A DNA stretch of 10,193 nucleotides from Victivallales bacterium (GTDB lineage Bacteria; Verrucomicrobiota; Lentisphaeria; Victivallales; Victivallaceae). The position numbers and the translations under genes were made by a program. The stretch is from the NCBI GenBank assembly GCA_030634125.1, contig DAOWBJ010000035.1, forward strand, positions 1 through 10,193, in the 5' to 3' direction. The notes beneath the pieces were generated by a model. That model saw only the letters and a program-made list of their open reading frames with translations. It ran no database searches and had not been told where the DNA came from. Shown piece by piece: positions 1 to 7,187 of this stretch (its first letter is position 1; the number at the start of each line of letters is the position of its first letter).

Positions 1-684
1 GTTGGTTCATTTGGTGATGTTTCCGCTTTCTCAATCATGTTCGGTAAACATTTTTGTTGCGGCGGACAAGGCGGTATGGTTTTTACCAAAGACCCGGATA
101 TTTACAGAGCTGTTCGTAACAGCTCAGATCGCGGCAAGCCGTACGATGAAAAATCCAATGGCAATGTCATTGCCGCGTTGAATTTCAATATGGATGAATT
201 ACACGCCGTAATAGGACGTGTACAACTGAAAAAACTACCAATAATTGTCGAAAAACGTCGGGCTTTTGTCCAGCTCTTGAAAGACAAAGGTATTAGTGAA
301 TTTGAGTCAATCATTGTTCCTGAATTATTGACGACTGCCAAGCATTCATATTGGTGGTGGCGTTTGGGCGTAGACAGCAGTAAATTGACTTGTTCAAAAG
401 ATGAATTTTGTGCATCATTAATAGCAGAAGGCATGACAATTAATCCTAAATATACCGGAGCTCTGCCATATACATTTGACTGGTTCCAGAACCACGCCAA
501 CAAGCATCCGTGGAACAATCCGCTTTACAAAGGTGATCCGGCACAGGAACCGGATACTCCGAATGCTTTTGCGGTGATGAAAATTTATTTTAATTTAAAT
601 ATCTCTGAAAGCTGGGGCGAACAGGAAGCAAATGACATTATCACTATAATAAAAAAAGTTGAAAGCACATATTTATCTTTGTAA
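1..684 (+). CDS. DegT/DnrJ/EryC1/StrS family PLP-dependent aminotransferase, C-terminal part
   Basis: The 5' end lies outside the window; the frame is open from base 1 and stops with TAA at 682-684. The visible 227 residues begin with the family signature around the PLP-binding lysine: GSFGDVSAFS, then FGKHFCCGGQGGMVFTKD, with the Schiff-base lysine encoded at 46-48. Most family members have GEGG after this lysine; here it reads GGQGG. Next come the NFNMDELHAVIGRVQLKKLP segment, which matches the usual 'N.rm.ei.Aaigl.QL..l' helix, and a C-terminal small domain. These enzymes transfer an amino group from glutamate or glutamine to a nucleotide-linked keto-sugar (or a scyllo-inosose-type ring) in the cytoplasm, for cell-surface polysaccharide or secondary metabolites. 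The exact substrate cannot be read from this part. It is convergent with the next intact gene and has no visible partner in the window. The family call is firm; the substrate is unknown. Confidence 0.9.
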   Translation, partial: VGSFGDVSAFSIMFGKHFCCGGQGGMVFTKDPDIYRAVRNSSDRGKPYDEKSNGNVIAALNFNMDELHAVIGRVQLKKLPIIVEKRRAFVQLLKDKGISEFESIIVPELLTTAKHSYWWWRLGVDSSKLTCSKDEFCASLIAEGMTINPKYTGALPYTFDWFQNHANKHPWNNPLYKGDPAQEPDTPNAFAVMKIYFNLNISESWGEQEANDIITIIKKVESTYLSL

Positions 685-685
685 A

Positions 686-844
686 GGTTATGGCAACCTC
701 ACATTGGCGATACTGGTTTTTAGGTGCCCTGACTGTGTTATAACGGTGAGTATCCTTCCCTCATTTCTGACCCGTTACAAGCATTATTTGCTGACCGAGA
801 TATCACAGGTATTCTATCTTTATTTCATTATAGGGATGAATTAG
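686..844 (+). pseudogene. Decayed zinc-ribbon/transposase-like fragment (DUF6431-like)
   Basis: Directly after the aminotransferase stop, another frame is open to TAG at 842-844. It reads FRCPDC, then about ten residues on LPSFLTRYKHY. The pattern 'RCxxC...T..lLPsFL.pyk.Y' is what I know from the N-terminal zinc-binding region of short transposase-associated proteins (DUF6431-like). No convincing start codon or ribosome binding site exists: the nearest ATG (659) lies inside the aminotransferase gene. The match ends after about 50 residues with tandem stops. I infer a remnant of an insertion element that landed behind the aminotransferase gene. It could also be a chance reading, since only one CxxC and one short motif support it. 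Confidence 0.4.
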
Positions 845-896
845 TAGATGCGGATTATAACACCATCTCATAATGAGCTTCCCCCTAGCTCTAGCT

Positions 897-923
897 ATTT
901 TTTTGCATAATAGATGCATAAAG
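897..923. repeat. Imperfect direct repeat, copy A (downstream of the pseudopilin gene)
   Basis: An A followed by seven T, then GCATAATAGATGCATAAAG. The same pattern recurs at 1785-1809 in the same orientation (seven T, then GCACAATAGGCGTAAAG). The likeness fades into the A-rich bases after each copy. The two copies bracket the pseudopilin gene. This copy lies about 45 bp beyond the 3' end of that gene. Confidence 0.55.
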
Positions 924-929
924 ATATAA

Positions 930-948
930 AAAATGACATTGTCATTTT
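930..948 (-). terminator. 19-bp perfect palindrome, possible weak terminator of the pseudopilin gene
   Basis: AAAATGACA and TGTCATTTT form a perfect 9+1+9 inverted repeat, 20 bp beyond the pseudopilin stop codon. Read on the minus strand, a 7-bp stem with a 5-nt loop is followed by further T bases, which fits a weak intrinsic terminator. The stem is AT-rich, so a protein-binding operator is an equally possible reading. Confidence 0.4.
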
Positions 949-968
949 CCTCGTAAGGATGTGTCTTT

Positions 969-1658
969 CTAATTGTCTGTCCAGAATTCATCTGTTGCAA
1001 GCTGAGCTCTTTGCAAAGCTTGTACATGTCCATCTATTAGAAGGAAGTTAGGTTGATTGTTGTGCCGCATTTTTGCCGGACAACGCACTGAAGTTGCCCC
1101 TGTATGATCAAGATTGCTCCACGGTTGTGATTCAGTACGATGGAATCCTTGTCCATCACCTAAAATAATTAATGATGAAGAATTTTTGACTTTAGCAAGG
1201 GTTTTAGGCATATCTGCAACACCCTGAATACGATAATTTATTTGATATGGTACATTGTTTCTATAACCAAATGCCTCTGTGCCTCCTGTATAGCCGGATT
1301 CATTTGTAACTGGCGGAGAAGATGCCAGACTCCATTCTCCAGAATAAATTGCTTCTACTGCAGGATCAACAAATATACCGTCACCATCGCTCTTATGATA
1401 AGGCTCAAGGGTCTGCGGCCAATAGCGATTACTTCCATCAATAGCAGAAGAATCGGTATAATAGTCTGGAATAATTCTGCCATTACTATCATCTGCATAC
1501 ATCATGACAATAGTGCCCCATTGTTTAAGATTTGATGCGCAACTAATGGCATGCGCCTTTTCTCTCGCCTGGTTCAAGGCTGGGAGTAACATTGCTGCAA
1601 GAATAGCGATGATAGCGATCACTACCAACAATTCAATGAGTGTGAATCTCTTTGGCAT
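969..1658 (-). CDS. Pseudopilin-like protein with prepilin N-terminus and H-X9-DG motif
   Basis: 229 residues, complete. It starts MPKRFTLIELLVV, a type IV prepilin/type II secretion pseudopilin head. Prepilin peptidase would cut between Arg4 and Phe5, which leaves N-methyl-Phe and the conserved Glu at mature position 5. The -1 residue is Arg, not the classical Gly. The hydrophobic helix covers about residues 7-28 and anchors the protein in the inner membrane; the rest should face the periplasm or beyond. The conserved ALNQAREKA and CASNLKQWG segments follow the helix. Near the C-terminus His199 and Asp209-Gly210 make the H-X9-DG motif of the 'prepilin-type processing-associated' domain. The start is supported by AAGGAAC about 9 nt upstream. 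No secretion or pilus machinery is nearby. Such single pseudopilin-like proteins are very numerous in Lentisphaerota and their role is not established. An AraC regulator gene lies 173 bp upstream on the same strand. Confidence 0.9.
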   Translation of the reverse strand: MPKRFTLIELLVVIAIIAILAAMLLPALNQAREKAHAISCASNLKQWGTIVMMYADDSNGRIIPDYYTDSSAIDGSNRYWPQTLEPYHKSDGDGIFVDPAVEAIYSGEWSLASSPPVTNESGYTGGTEAFGYRNNVPYQINYRIQGVADMPKTLAKVKNSSSLIILGDGQGFHRTESQPWSNLDHTGATSVRCPAKMRHNNQPNFLLIDGHVQALQRAQLATDEFWTDN

Positions 1659-1784
1659 TTTGTTTGTTCCTTTTCTTAGCGGTTAATAATTTGAATTCGC
1701 AAAAGAGTTTCCGAATCCACCATTTTTATCTTACTACTTATATAATACTACAAGTATAAGCTTAAGGGAATACACCGATGACGC

Positions 1785-1809
1785 ATTTTTTTGCACAATA
1801 GGCGTAAAG
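1785..1809. repeat. Imperfect direct repeat, copy B (between the AraC gene and the pseudopilin gene)
   Basis: Partner of the repeat at 897-923: an A and seven T, then GCACAATAGGCGTAAAG, differing from copy A by a few substitutions and one deleted base. It lies about 130 bp upstream of the pseudopilin start and about 22 bp beyond the AraC stop. It contains GCA and TGC (minus strand) separated by a run of A. I read it as a possible regulator-binding site or the edge of a duplicated cassette; neither is proven. Confidence 0.55.
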
Positions 1810-1831
1810 GTGCATTAAAAACACGAAGCTC

Positions 1832-2632
1832 TCAATAAATTGTTGGCGCGTTACGAAAAGAAGATGGAGAGCAGCCTGCATTTTTTTTGAACCACCTTGA
1901 GAAATAGTAGGGGCTGGAAAAAGCAAAGTTTTCAGCAAGTTCCGTAAATGTTTTCTGCGTTTGTTCTATTTTTATGCAAATCTTCCGCAATAGTTGCTGT
2001 TCCCAGTATTTATGTGGAGAAATTCCAAAAACCTGCTTAAATCTACGGTTGAGTTGACTTTTGCTCAGGCAGGCAAGCTGGACAACCTTTTCAATGTCAT
2101 AAACAAGGCAGTCATCCGATCTCAAATATTTAGCAACTTGATCAATTTTATCAGCAATAACATGTCGATGAGTTTTAACTAATTCACAGGACGACAAGTG
2201 TTGTGAAATAATATCGTAGGAAAGTGATGCTTTTTGCATCATATTAGGCAAAGTGTTTTCCGACAAAAGCATCATTCTCCTGAGTTTTTGTTCACAACTG
2301 TCAAAATAATCAGGATAAAACACATAGGGCAGACATAACTTGTCATCTAAGAACTCACCGCCTCTGAGCCATATCTGATAATGTATATTAAGCATCTCGG
2401 AGTCAGGACTCATTCCCATAACAAATGTGGTTTGCCTGGGGATAAAGACAACAGCTCCCCGATGTAATCTGTTGCTTTTTCCGTCTACATTTATAACTGC
2501 GGTTCCACAGGTTATATGCATAAGATGGGAATCATTATTGATACAAACGGGAGATCGGCGTCCATGTTTATGGTAAACAGGAATAAAGCTGATAAATTGA
2601 AATTTGTGTTTTTCTAAAATTTGCTGTTCCAT
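1832..2632 (-). CDS. AraC/XylS-family transcriptional regulator
   Basis: 266 residues, complete, ending in TGA. Residues 1 to about 110 look like a cupin-type AraC sensor domain: a beta-rich segment with HITCGTAVINVDG and RGAVVFIPRQT, typical of ligand-binding AraC arms. Residues about 162-262 carry the double helix-turn-helix. The first unit contains DIEKVVQLACLSKSQLNRRFKQVFGISPHKY in two overlapping blocks; the second contains FTELAENFAFSSPYYFSRWFKK, then the closing GCSPSSFR. It should bind DNA in the cytoplasm, usually activating a nearby operon when a sugar or other small molecule binds. Its likely targets are itself, the pseudopilin gene just downstream, or the operon just upstream; the sequence does not decide. 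The start ATG follows a weak AGG at about 9 nt and fits the family's usual length. Confidence 0.93.
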   Translation of the reverse strand: MEQQILEKHKFQFISFIPVYHKHGRRSPVCINNDSHLMHITCGTAVINVDGKSNRLHRGAVVFIPRQTTFVMGMSPDSEMLNIHYQIWLRGGEFLDDKLCLPYVFYPDYFDSCEQKLRRMMLLSENTLPNMMQKASLSYDIISQHLSSCELVKTHRHVIADKIDQVAKYLRSDDCLVYDIEKVVQLACLSKSQLNRRFKQVFGISPHKYWEQQLLRKICIKIEQTQKTFTELAENFAFSSPYYFSRWFKKNAGCSPSSFRNAPTIY

Positions 2633-2680
2633 TTTATAAAACCTGATTTACCATTTCATAAATGCTTCTTTATCTCATAT

Positions 2681-2709
2681 AATATAACTTGTTAAAATAA
2701 ATATTTCCA
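2681..2709 (-). promoter_or_regulatory. Possible promoter of the AraC gene with a direct repeat in the -35 region
   Basis: On the minus strand TGGAAA, a 17-bp spacer and TATATT lie about 50 bp before the AraC start. The -10 matches 5 of 6 consensus bases and the -35 matches 4 of 6. The tandem repeat TCCACT/TCCACT (plus strand, 2706-2717) overlaps the -35 box, a position where AraC proteins often bind. The region is AT-rich, so chance matches are easy. Confidence 0.3.
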
Positions 2710-2757
2710 CTTCCACTGCAAAAAGGAAACAAAATCATTTATCTAAATAAGTTCATT

Positions 2758-2777
2758 AGCAGATATTTGCTTCTGCT
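2758..2777. other. Perfect 6-bp hairpin in the PHP-AraC intergenic region
   Basis: AGCAGA and TCTGCT pair around an 8-nt loop, 62 bp beyond the stop of the PHP-domain gene. No clean T run follows on the minus strand, so it is at best a weak terminator of the three-gene operon. Confidence 0.25.
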
Positions 2778-2838
2778 TATCATCTTTTCTACCGCATCGT
2801 AACCTGCAGAGGTATTATTTCGTTTTTCCAATAGTCTT

Positions 2839-4923
2839 CTAATTCTCTGATTTGCTTTTTACTAAATAAATGGGACTGCTCCAGGCAATATGTCCATCCT
2901 GCTGCATTACTTTTATGTAAATTGGATTATCCCCGTTTTTTAACTTTTTCAAAACAAAACTAAAGTCAAATTTACAATCAGCTTTTTGTGGCAGTCGATA
3001 AATCTCCAGTTTTTTCATTAATCCACCCGCATCGAAAACTAAAGGCTCTAAACCTATTGGTTCTATTTTGGTTGCGCAATCAATCTGCTTAGTATCTATT
3101 TGTAATTTACCCTTAGAGTTTTCGAGTTCAAGGATAATTCCGGTAACGCCGCCTGTAGTTATGGATTTCCATGATATTTCATCGGAATTGACTTGCCTGG
3201 GTTGAGAATCAGGATTCCAAAAATTTACCGGAGTAAAGGATTTTATTTTATTGCCGTTAATTTTTAGCATGCCATCCCAAGTGCTTATCCGATCACGTCC
3301 TCTGACTTCCGCGCCTGACCAGACAATTTTTATTTTGTTACCTAAATCTCCTTCGTCATAAGGACGCATTGTTTTGATTATTTCAGATCCGTTATGAATT
3401 TCCACATAATCTATCGGAGCAGTGCCGTTGATTTTTACATTCAGTTTAGCTGTTTGTGCTTCAATAACATCGCCCATGACAGCTTTTTGTCCATCGGGCG
3501 TAGTAAGTTCGACATCCAGCAGGAGGCGGTTTCCCGTGGTCGCATAAAAATGTCTAGCTTTCATAGCTTCGAATATGCTGTCTCGGTCAAGTTTTTCTGC
3601 CAGAACGCAGGTCAAGCCTCCGTATGAACCGAATTTATTTGCGCCCGGATGACTGGCGCCTGGGCGACATTTATGTCCGTCCGAGTTGGCGCAAATGCCT
3701 ATACGGTGACCTTGTTTCAGGGCATCGTCAACCAGCCACTCAAAAGTTCCCCAAGCGGAATGTATTTCCATTGCTACTTCAATATCATCTGTGTGCATAG
3801 TAACATCTGCATAGCGTCCGCCGACGTGCGCAAAGGCGAATGATTCGGAAGCTTTCAGGCGTTTGAATAGATCATCCGCAGTCGAAGCCGTGGGGTATTT
3901 AGAATACTCATCAAGCAGAAGATCATGGCTGCTGCGATAAATAGAACCGCCTTCTTCTTTGTGATAAATGTTGCGGTCTCCGCCCAACGGAGTGTTTCCA
4001 CTCCATTCGTAACCGGGAAAAGTTAGGAATTTACCCGGCTCATAATATTTCTTTGTGGTTTGATTTATTTTGTCCCAAAATTCATCCGTAACCTGAAAAT
4101 CATTGCCTTGATGAGCGGCTATATCAAGCATCGAGCAGTAACGGGCGTAGCTGAAATAATCTTCAATGGAATTAGAACCAATAGTTTCTTCGCTTTGACC
4201 ATGAAAGTCAGCCCACCAGTGCGAAAGAGCAGAGGCTTCGCTTGTAACTTTGACCGGATTGGATACAGCCTTTAATCCGCTTTTTTTATCCCTGCGTCCC
4301 ACCGTGTAAATACCGCATTTTTTGAAGCCGGGTTGTTCGCAGGGAATTGCTTTATCAACAGCATTACCCCAACGGTCTTCCAAGCACAGATATGCGGTAA
4401 ATACAATATCTTTCTGAATTTGACTAGGAGCTATGCAAACCACTTTGACAGCTTTGCCGGGAATAATTTTCATAGTGGGAGATTCTGGAAGTTCCTTGAA
4501 TTGGTATGTGGCGAATGGGTCGACCAAAGTTTTAAATTCGAAAGTATCCTCACAAAAACTTTGTACACGCCAGCCGGGCGATCCCTGAGATCTGTCACCA
4601 AAAACTACTCTGACAATATCTCCTGCATCAAGGAATCCTTTCATCACTTTCAAATATAGTGCCTTCCCCCACGGACGGGTATGTCCTTTAGGATCCCAGC
4701 GAGCTTCTATATGACAATCCGCGTCTGTTGAAACAGAACAAAAATTAGCTTCTGACGGGTTCTCAAATTGAGGTGTTCCGAAATCCCCCGCATAGCGGAA
4801 AACAATCTTGATATAGCCGCTGTCGTCTATTGCGTGTCCGGTTTCAAGGGTATAAACAATATTTTGAAACGATCCCGCTTCAACCGGCTGGTCAATATTA
4901 ATACTTGCTTTCCCAATATTCAT
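2839..4923 (-). CDS. PHP-superfamily/DUF3604-like putative metal-dependent hydrolase
   Basis: 694 residues, complete. Residues 1 to about 230 are beta-rich; the second half of this part (about 136-190) resembles an Ig-like fold with MKIIPGKAVKVVCIAP and LEDRWGNAVD. Residues about 236-475 look like a PHP-type metal-binding barrel: ADFHGQ (Asp239, His241), His271 in AAHQGND, GYEWSG (304-309), NIYH (His321), FAHVGG (His366), EIHSAWG (His388), NSDGH (Asp415, His417) and RHFYATTGNR (457-466). Repeated His and Asp residues in this order are the expected metal ligands. The rest is a beta-rich C-terminal region. There is no signal peptide, so it should be cytoplasmic, unlike many exported DUF3604 proteins. 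The gene begins 12 bp after the MmgE/PrpD gene, whose TAG stop is part of the TAGGAAA ribosome binding site. I infer a hydrolytic step (ester, phosphoester or similar) in the operon's pathway. The substrate is unknown and the family has few characterised members. Confidence 0.8.
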   Translation of the reverse strand: MNIGKASINIDQPVEAGSFQNIVYTLETGHAIDDSGYIKIVFRYAGDFGTPQFENPSEANFCSVSTDADCHIEARWDPKGHTRPWGKALYLKVMKGFLDAGDIVRVVFGDRSQGSPGWRVQSFCEDTFEFKTLVDPFATYQFKELPESPTMKIIPGKAVKVVCIAPSQIQKDIVFTAYLCLEDRWGNAVDKAIPCEQPGFKKCGIYTVGRRDKKSGLKAVSNPVKVTSEASALSHWWADFHGQSEETIGSNSIEDYFSYARYCSMLDIAAHQGNDFQVTDEFWDKINQTTKKYYEPGKFLTFPGYEWSGNTPLGGDRNIYHKEEGGSIYRSSHDLLLDEYSKYPTASTADDLFKRLKASESFAFAHVGGRYADVTMHTDDIEVAMEIHSAWGTFEWLVDDALKQGHRIGICANSDGHKCRPGASHPGANKFGSYGGLTCVLAEKLDRDSIFEAMKARHFYATTGNRLLLDVELTTPDGQKAVMGDVIEAQTAKLNVKINGTAPIDYVEIHNGSEIIKTMRPYDEGDLGNKIKIVWSGAEVRGRDRISTWDGMLKINGNKIKSFTPVNFWNPDSQPRQVNSDEISWKSITTGGVTGIILELENSKGKLQIDTKQIDCATKIEPIGLEPLVFDAGGLMKKLEIYRLPQKADCKFDFSFVLKKLKNGDNPIYIKVMQQDGHIAWSSPIYLVKSKSEN

Positions 4924-4935
4924 TTTTTTATTTTC

Positions 4936-6363
4936 CTATAAGTATTTAAATAGTTTAGAAATATCATCAATATCCAGGATATTTTGAGTTATGTTGAGTA
5001 ACGCGTCTTTTTGTTTAGGCGTATATTGTTTTATACAATTATCCAGACAGTCGTTGAATTTAAACAGAAGATCTTCCTGCGACAGCGGATTAGTCGGACT
5101 GCCCAGAGCATTAGTAATACCAGCTTCCAGAATTCTGGCGTCCTTAAGTTTTATTTTCATCTCAATCGGAGTCATTTCCCGGGAGTCATGCCGGAATTCA
5201 ACAGTTTTAAAAAGAGAAGCCAGAGAAATTACATTGTCAGCGGAAGAGATAACTTCCGGTTCGAAATCGTTTAATGCTGGTTCCCCTTTTATAAAACTGA
5301 GAGCTGCTGTGTATTGAGCACTGAATTGCGCGTCTACTGTGGGATTTTTACGGATTTTGAATAGATTTCCTATTTGTCCCATGGATACCGGCGGAAGTGA
5401 AATTTCGCCGCTGACAATATCTGAAACTTTGAATTCATGTTCTTTTTTTATTTTCAGCGCGGCGTCAATTACCGCGTGAGTGCAGCGGCAGCTTGGATAT
5501 GGTTTAATGCTGATGTTTGAAGTCTCAAAACTGCTTCCAAGATTATTTGTAATGCACTCTATATCAATATTTGAGTCTGCATAGAGTTCAGATATTCCGA
5601 AAACACCCTGCAAAATATTCCGCGAACCGCTGATTCCATTTAGAGCCATAAACAAGGATTGCACTCCGGCATATGAACAGAATCCCGGCTGCATACGTTT
5701 CGCCAGCGCTCCATCGACCAATGCCTGTCTGTTGCCCTGCGCCTGCGAATAGGCAAGACCGAAGGCGTCGCGGGTTTGTTTTTCGTCCATTTTCAGAAGC
5801 CGCGCTCCCGCCGCGACACATCCGAAAGCTCCCCATAATGTCGTTGGAAGCCATCCGGTATGCAGGTATGCGATGAAAGCTGTTCCTATTCTGTTTGCCA
5901 CATCCAGCCCGACTGCCAGGGACGCGAGAAATTCCCGACCGCTGATTTTTCTAAATAGAATATCGTGATCTTTATATTTTTCCGTATTTGTCGGAGAAGA
6001 CAGAAATTCAGCTAAGACCAGAATTGCCGGAACCAGCGTAACACATCCGTGATTGACTGCTTTGTCATGAGTATCATCAAAATCTCTGGCGTGCCCCATT
6101 GCCGAGTTTATCATTGCCGCAAAAGGAACACTTGTCTGTTCAGAAAAACCCAGTATTGTCGCTTGTTCATGACCGCCCCAAAGCTGGACTGTGTCAAGTA
6201 GCGATTTAATCCCGTCCGAGCTGGAACCAGCCAATATACAAGCCAATGTATCCTGAAATAATTCCTGTGTTTTACTCATCACATCATCTGGTATTTCATT
6301 CTCTTGAACAGCAAGGCTATGCTTAATCAGAATTTCAATGGAATCGCATTTCTGAGTGGACAT
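4936..6363 (-). CDS. MmgE/PrpD-family protein
   Basis: 475 residues, complete, close to the family's usual length. Signatures in order: FQDTLACILAG near the N-terminus; the ATILGF and INSAMGHARDFDDTHD block (85-100, with the conserved aspartates 94, 96 and 97 and His99); NHGCVTLVPAILVLAE; the GTAFIAYLHTGWLPTTLWGAFG block (160-181); GLAYSQAQGNRQ (202-213); AKRMQPGFCSYAGV; and ISIKPYPSCRCTHAVIDAAL (284-303). The family includes 2-methylcitrate dehydratase, cis-aconitate decarboxylase and iminodisuccinate epimerase, all cytoplasmic enzymes acting on di- or tricarboxylates by proton abstraction. No methylcitrate synthase or methylisocitrate lyase gene is nearby, so a PrpD role is not supported. 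It sits between an IclR regulator and a putative metallohydrolase, which suggests catabolism of another carboxylated compound. GGAG lies 7 nt before the start ATG. Confidence 0.92.
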   Translation of the reverse strand: MSTQKCDSIEILIKHSLAVQENEIPDDVMSKTQELFQDTLACILAGSSSDGIKSLLDTVQLWGGHEQATILGFSEQTSVPFAAMINSAMGHARDFDDTHDKAVNHGCVTLVPAILVLAEFLSSPTNTEKYKDHDILFRKISGREFLASLAVGLDVANRIGTAFIAYLHTGWLPTTLWGAFGCVAAGARLLKMDEKQTRDAFGLAYSQAQGNRQALVDGALAKRMQPGFCSYAGVQSLFMALNGISGSRNILQGVFGISELYADSNIDIECITNNLGSSFETSNISIKPYPSCRCTHAVIDAALKIKKEHEFKVSDIVSGEISLPPVSMGQIGNLFKIRKNPTVDAQFSAQYTAALSFIKGEPALNDFEPEVISSADNVISLASLFKTVEFRHDSREMTPIEMKIKLKDARILEAGITNALGSPTNPLSQEDLLFKFNDCLDNCIKQYTPKQKDALLNITQNILDIDDISKLFKYL

Positions 6364-6374
6364 TTATATCTCCA

Positions 6375-7145
6375 TTATTTTTTAATTCCAGCATTAAAAA
6401 TATCTTCATAATTAGAAATTTTACTCATCACTTTCAGGTAACAGGCAAAATTTTCCTCCACATTTTCGAGCAGGATGTCCTTGTTTGAATATCCGCACAT
6501 GAAAGCTCCAGCTAATGAAAGTTCTTTCGTGAAAACTGGTATTACCATTCGATGCGCATGAGGTCGCCGCCAACCGTACTCTAGAAAAATTCCATTGTTA
6601 CGTCCTGCAGAAAGAACAGAACTGTATTCTTCCCATCCAGGAACAGTTCCTCTATAACCAAAGGAAATTTTACCGGCTTCAAGTTTGCATTTAACATTTT
6701 CAGGAGCTTCCGTAGCATGTAGAATCTGAGTCATTGCATGTCCCATTTCCCGATAAATGACCATCCCGGGTGGAGAATACCCCATAGATCCTTCAATAAT
6801 CTGGACACCGGTAAATCTAAATTTATCTTCATCAAAAACGGCAACAACACAACTTTCATTAATATAATCTGAAAATTCTTTTGCCAGAAGCGGACCGTGA
6901 TTAAGCAGAAGATCTCTCGCGTTTACGCCAGGGACAAGACGGTTTATCGCCGATCCACTTTTATACTTGGCATCCACCTGAATAAGGTATCCTCTTTCTG
7001 TAAGAACTTTCAAAACTTTAGCTACAGTCGCGGTTGAAACACTACCAAGACATGCGCAAGCCTGCTTCCAATTAAAGCCGTCCGGGCGGGAAGCCGCAAG
7101 TTCAAGAATCTGAAGCCCTCTTTCCAATGGGGGAAGTTTAGTCAT
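6375..7145 (-). CDS. IclR-family transcriptional regulator
   Basis: 256 residues, complete. Residues about 5-58 form the winged helix: LERGLQILELAAS, then STATVAKVLKVLTERGYLIQ, the recognition helix and wing pattern of IclR proteins. Residues about 75-245 fit the IclR effector-binding domain, including MGHAMTQILHA and the late VIPVFTKELSLAGAFMCG stretch. It should bind DNA in the cytoplasm as a dimer or tetramer and respond to a small metabolite of the pathway it controls. It heads the operon: its stop is 11 bp before the MmgE/PrpD start, so it is very likely co-transcribed with that gene and self-regulated. A good promoter and an AT-rich palindrome lie just upstream. AGG is about 12 nt before ATG, slightly far but acceptable. 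The HTH is clear; the effector is unknown. Confidence 0.85.
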   Translation of the reverse strand: MTKLPPLERGLQILELAASRPDGFNWKQACACLGSVSTATVAKVLKVLTERGYLIQVDAKYKSGSAINRLVPGVNARDLLLNHGPLLAKEFSDYINESCVVAVFDEDKFRFTGVQIIEGSMGYSPPGMVIYREMGHAMTQILHATEAPENVKCKLEAGKISFGYRGTVPGWEEYSSVLSAGRNNGIFLEYGWRRPHAHRMVIPVFTKELSLAGAFMCGYSNKDILLENVEENFACYLKVMSKISNYEDIFNAGIKK

Positions 7146-7165
7146 AAGATTTCGCCTATATTTGC

Positions 7166-7179
7166 TTTATTTAAATAAA
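7166..7179. promoter_or_regulatory. 14-bp perfect palindrome at the expected transcription start of the IclR operon
   Basis: TTTATTTAAATAAA is its own reverse complement. It lies 20 bp before the IclR start codon and immediately downstream of the predicted -10 box, so a bound protein would block initiation. IclR proteins commonly bind short palindromes and repress their own gene. Its AT-only make-up raises the chance of coincidence. Confidence 0.4.
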
Positions 7180-7187
7180 TCAACTTT

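Noticed and set aside
102..518. A 138-codon minus-strand open frame inside the aminotransferase gene
   Set aside because: The plus-strand frame shows clear DegT-family motifs throughout; the opposite frame has no recognisable features.
685..699. AGGTT/AACCT inverted repeat right after the aminotransferase stop, as a terminator
   Set aside because: The stem is only 5 bp and no T run follows directly.
803..1033. A short minus-strand frame overlapping the 3' end of the pseudopilin gene
   Set aside because: No ribosome binding site or recognisable motif, and it covers the repeat and palindrome region.
5588..5876. Overlapping open frames on both strands inside the MmgE/PrpD gene
   Set aside because: They are off-frame readings of a well-conserved segment that encodes the GTAF, GWLPTTLWGAFG and GLAYSQAQG motifs.
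4936..6363. Calling the MmgE/PrpD gene prpD (2-methylcitrate dehydratase)
   Set aside because: No methylcitrate synthase or methylisocitrate lyase gene is nearby, and the family contains several different enzyme activities.
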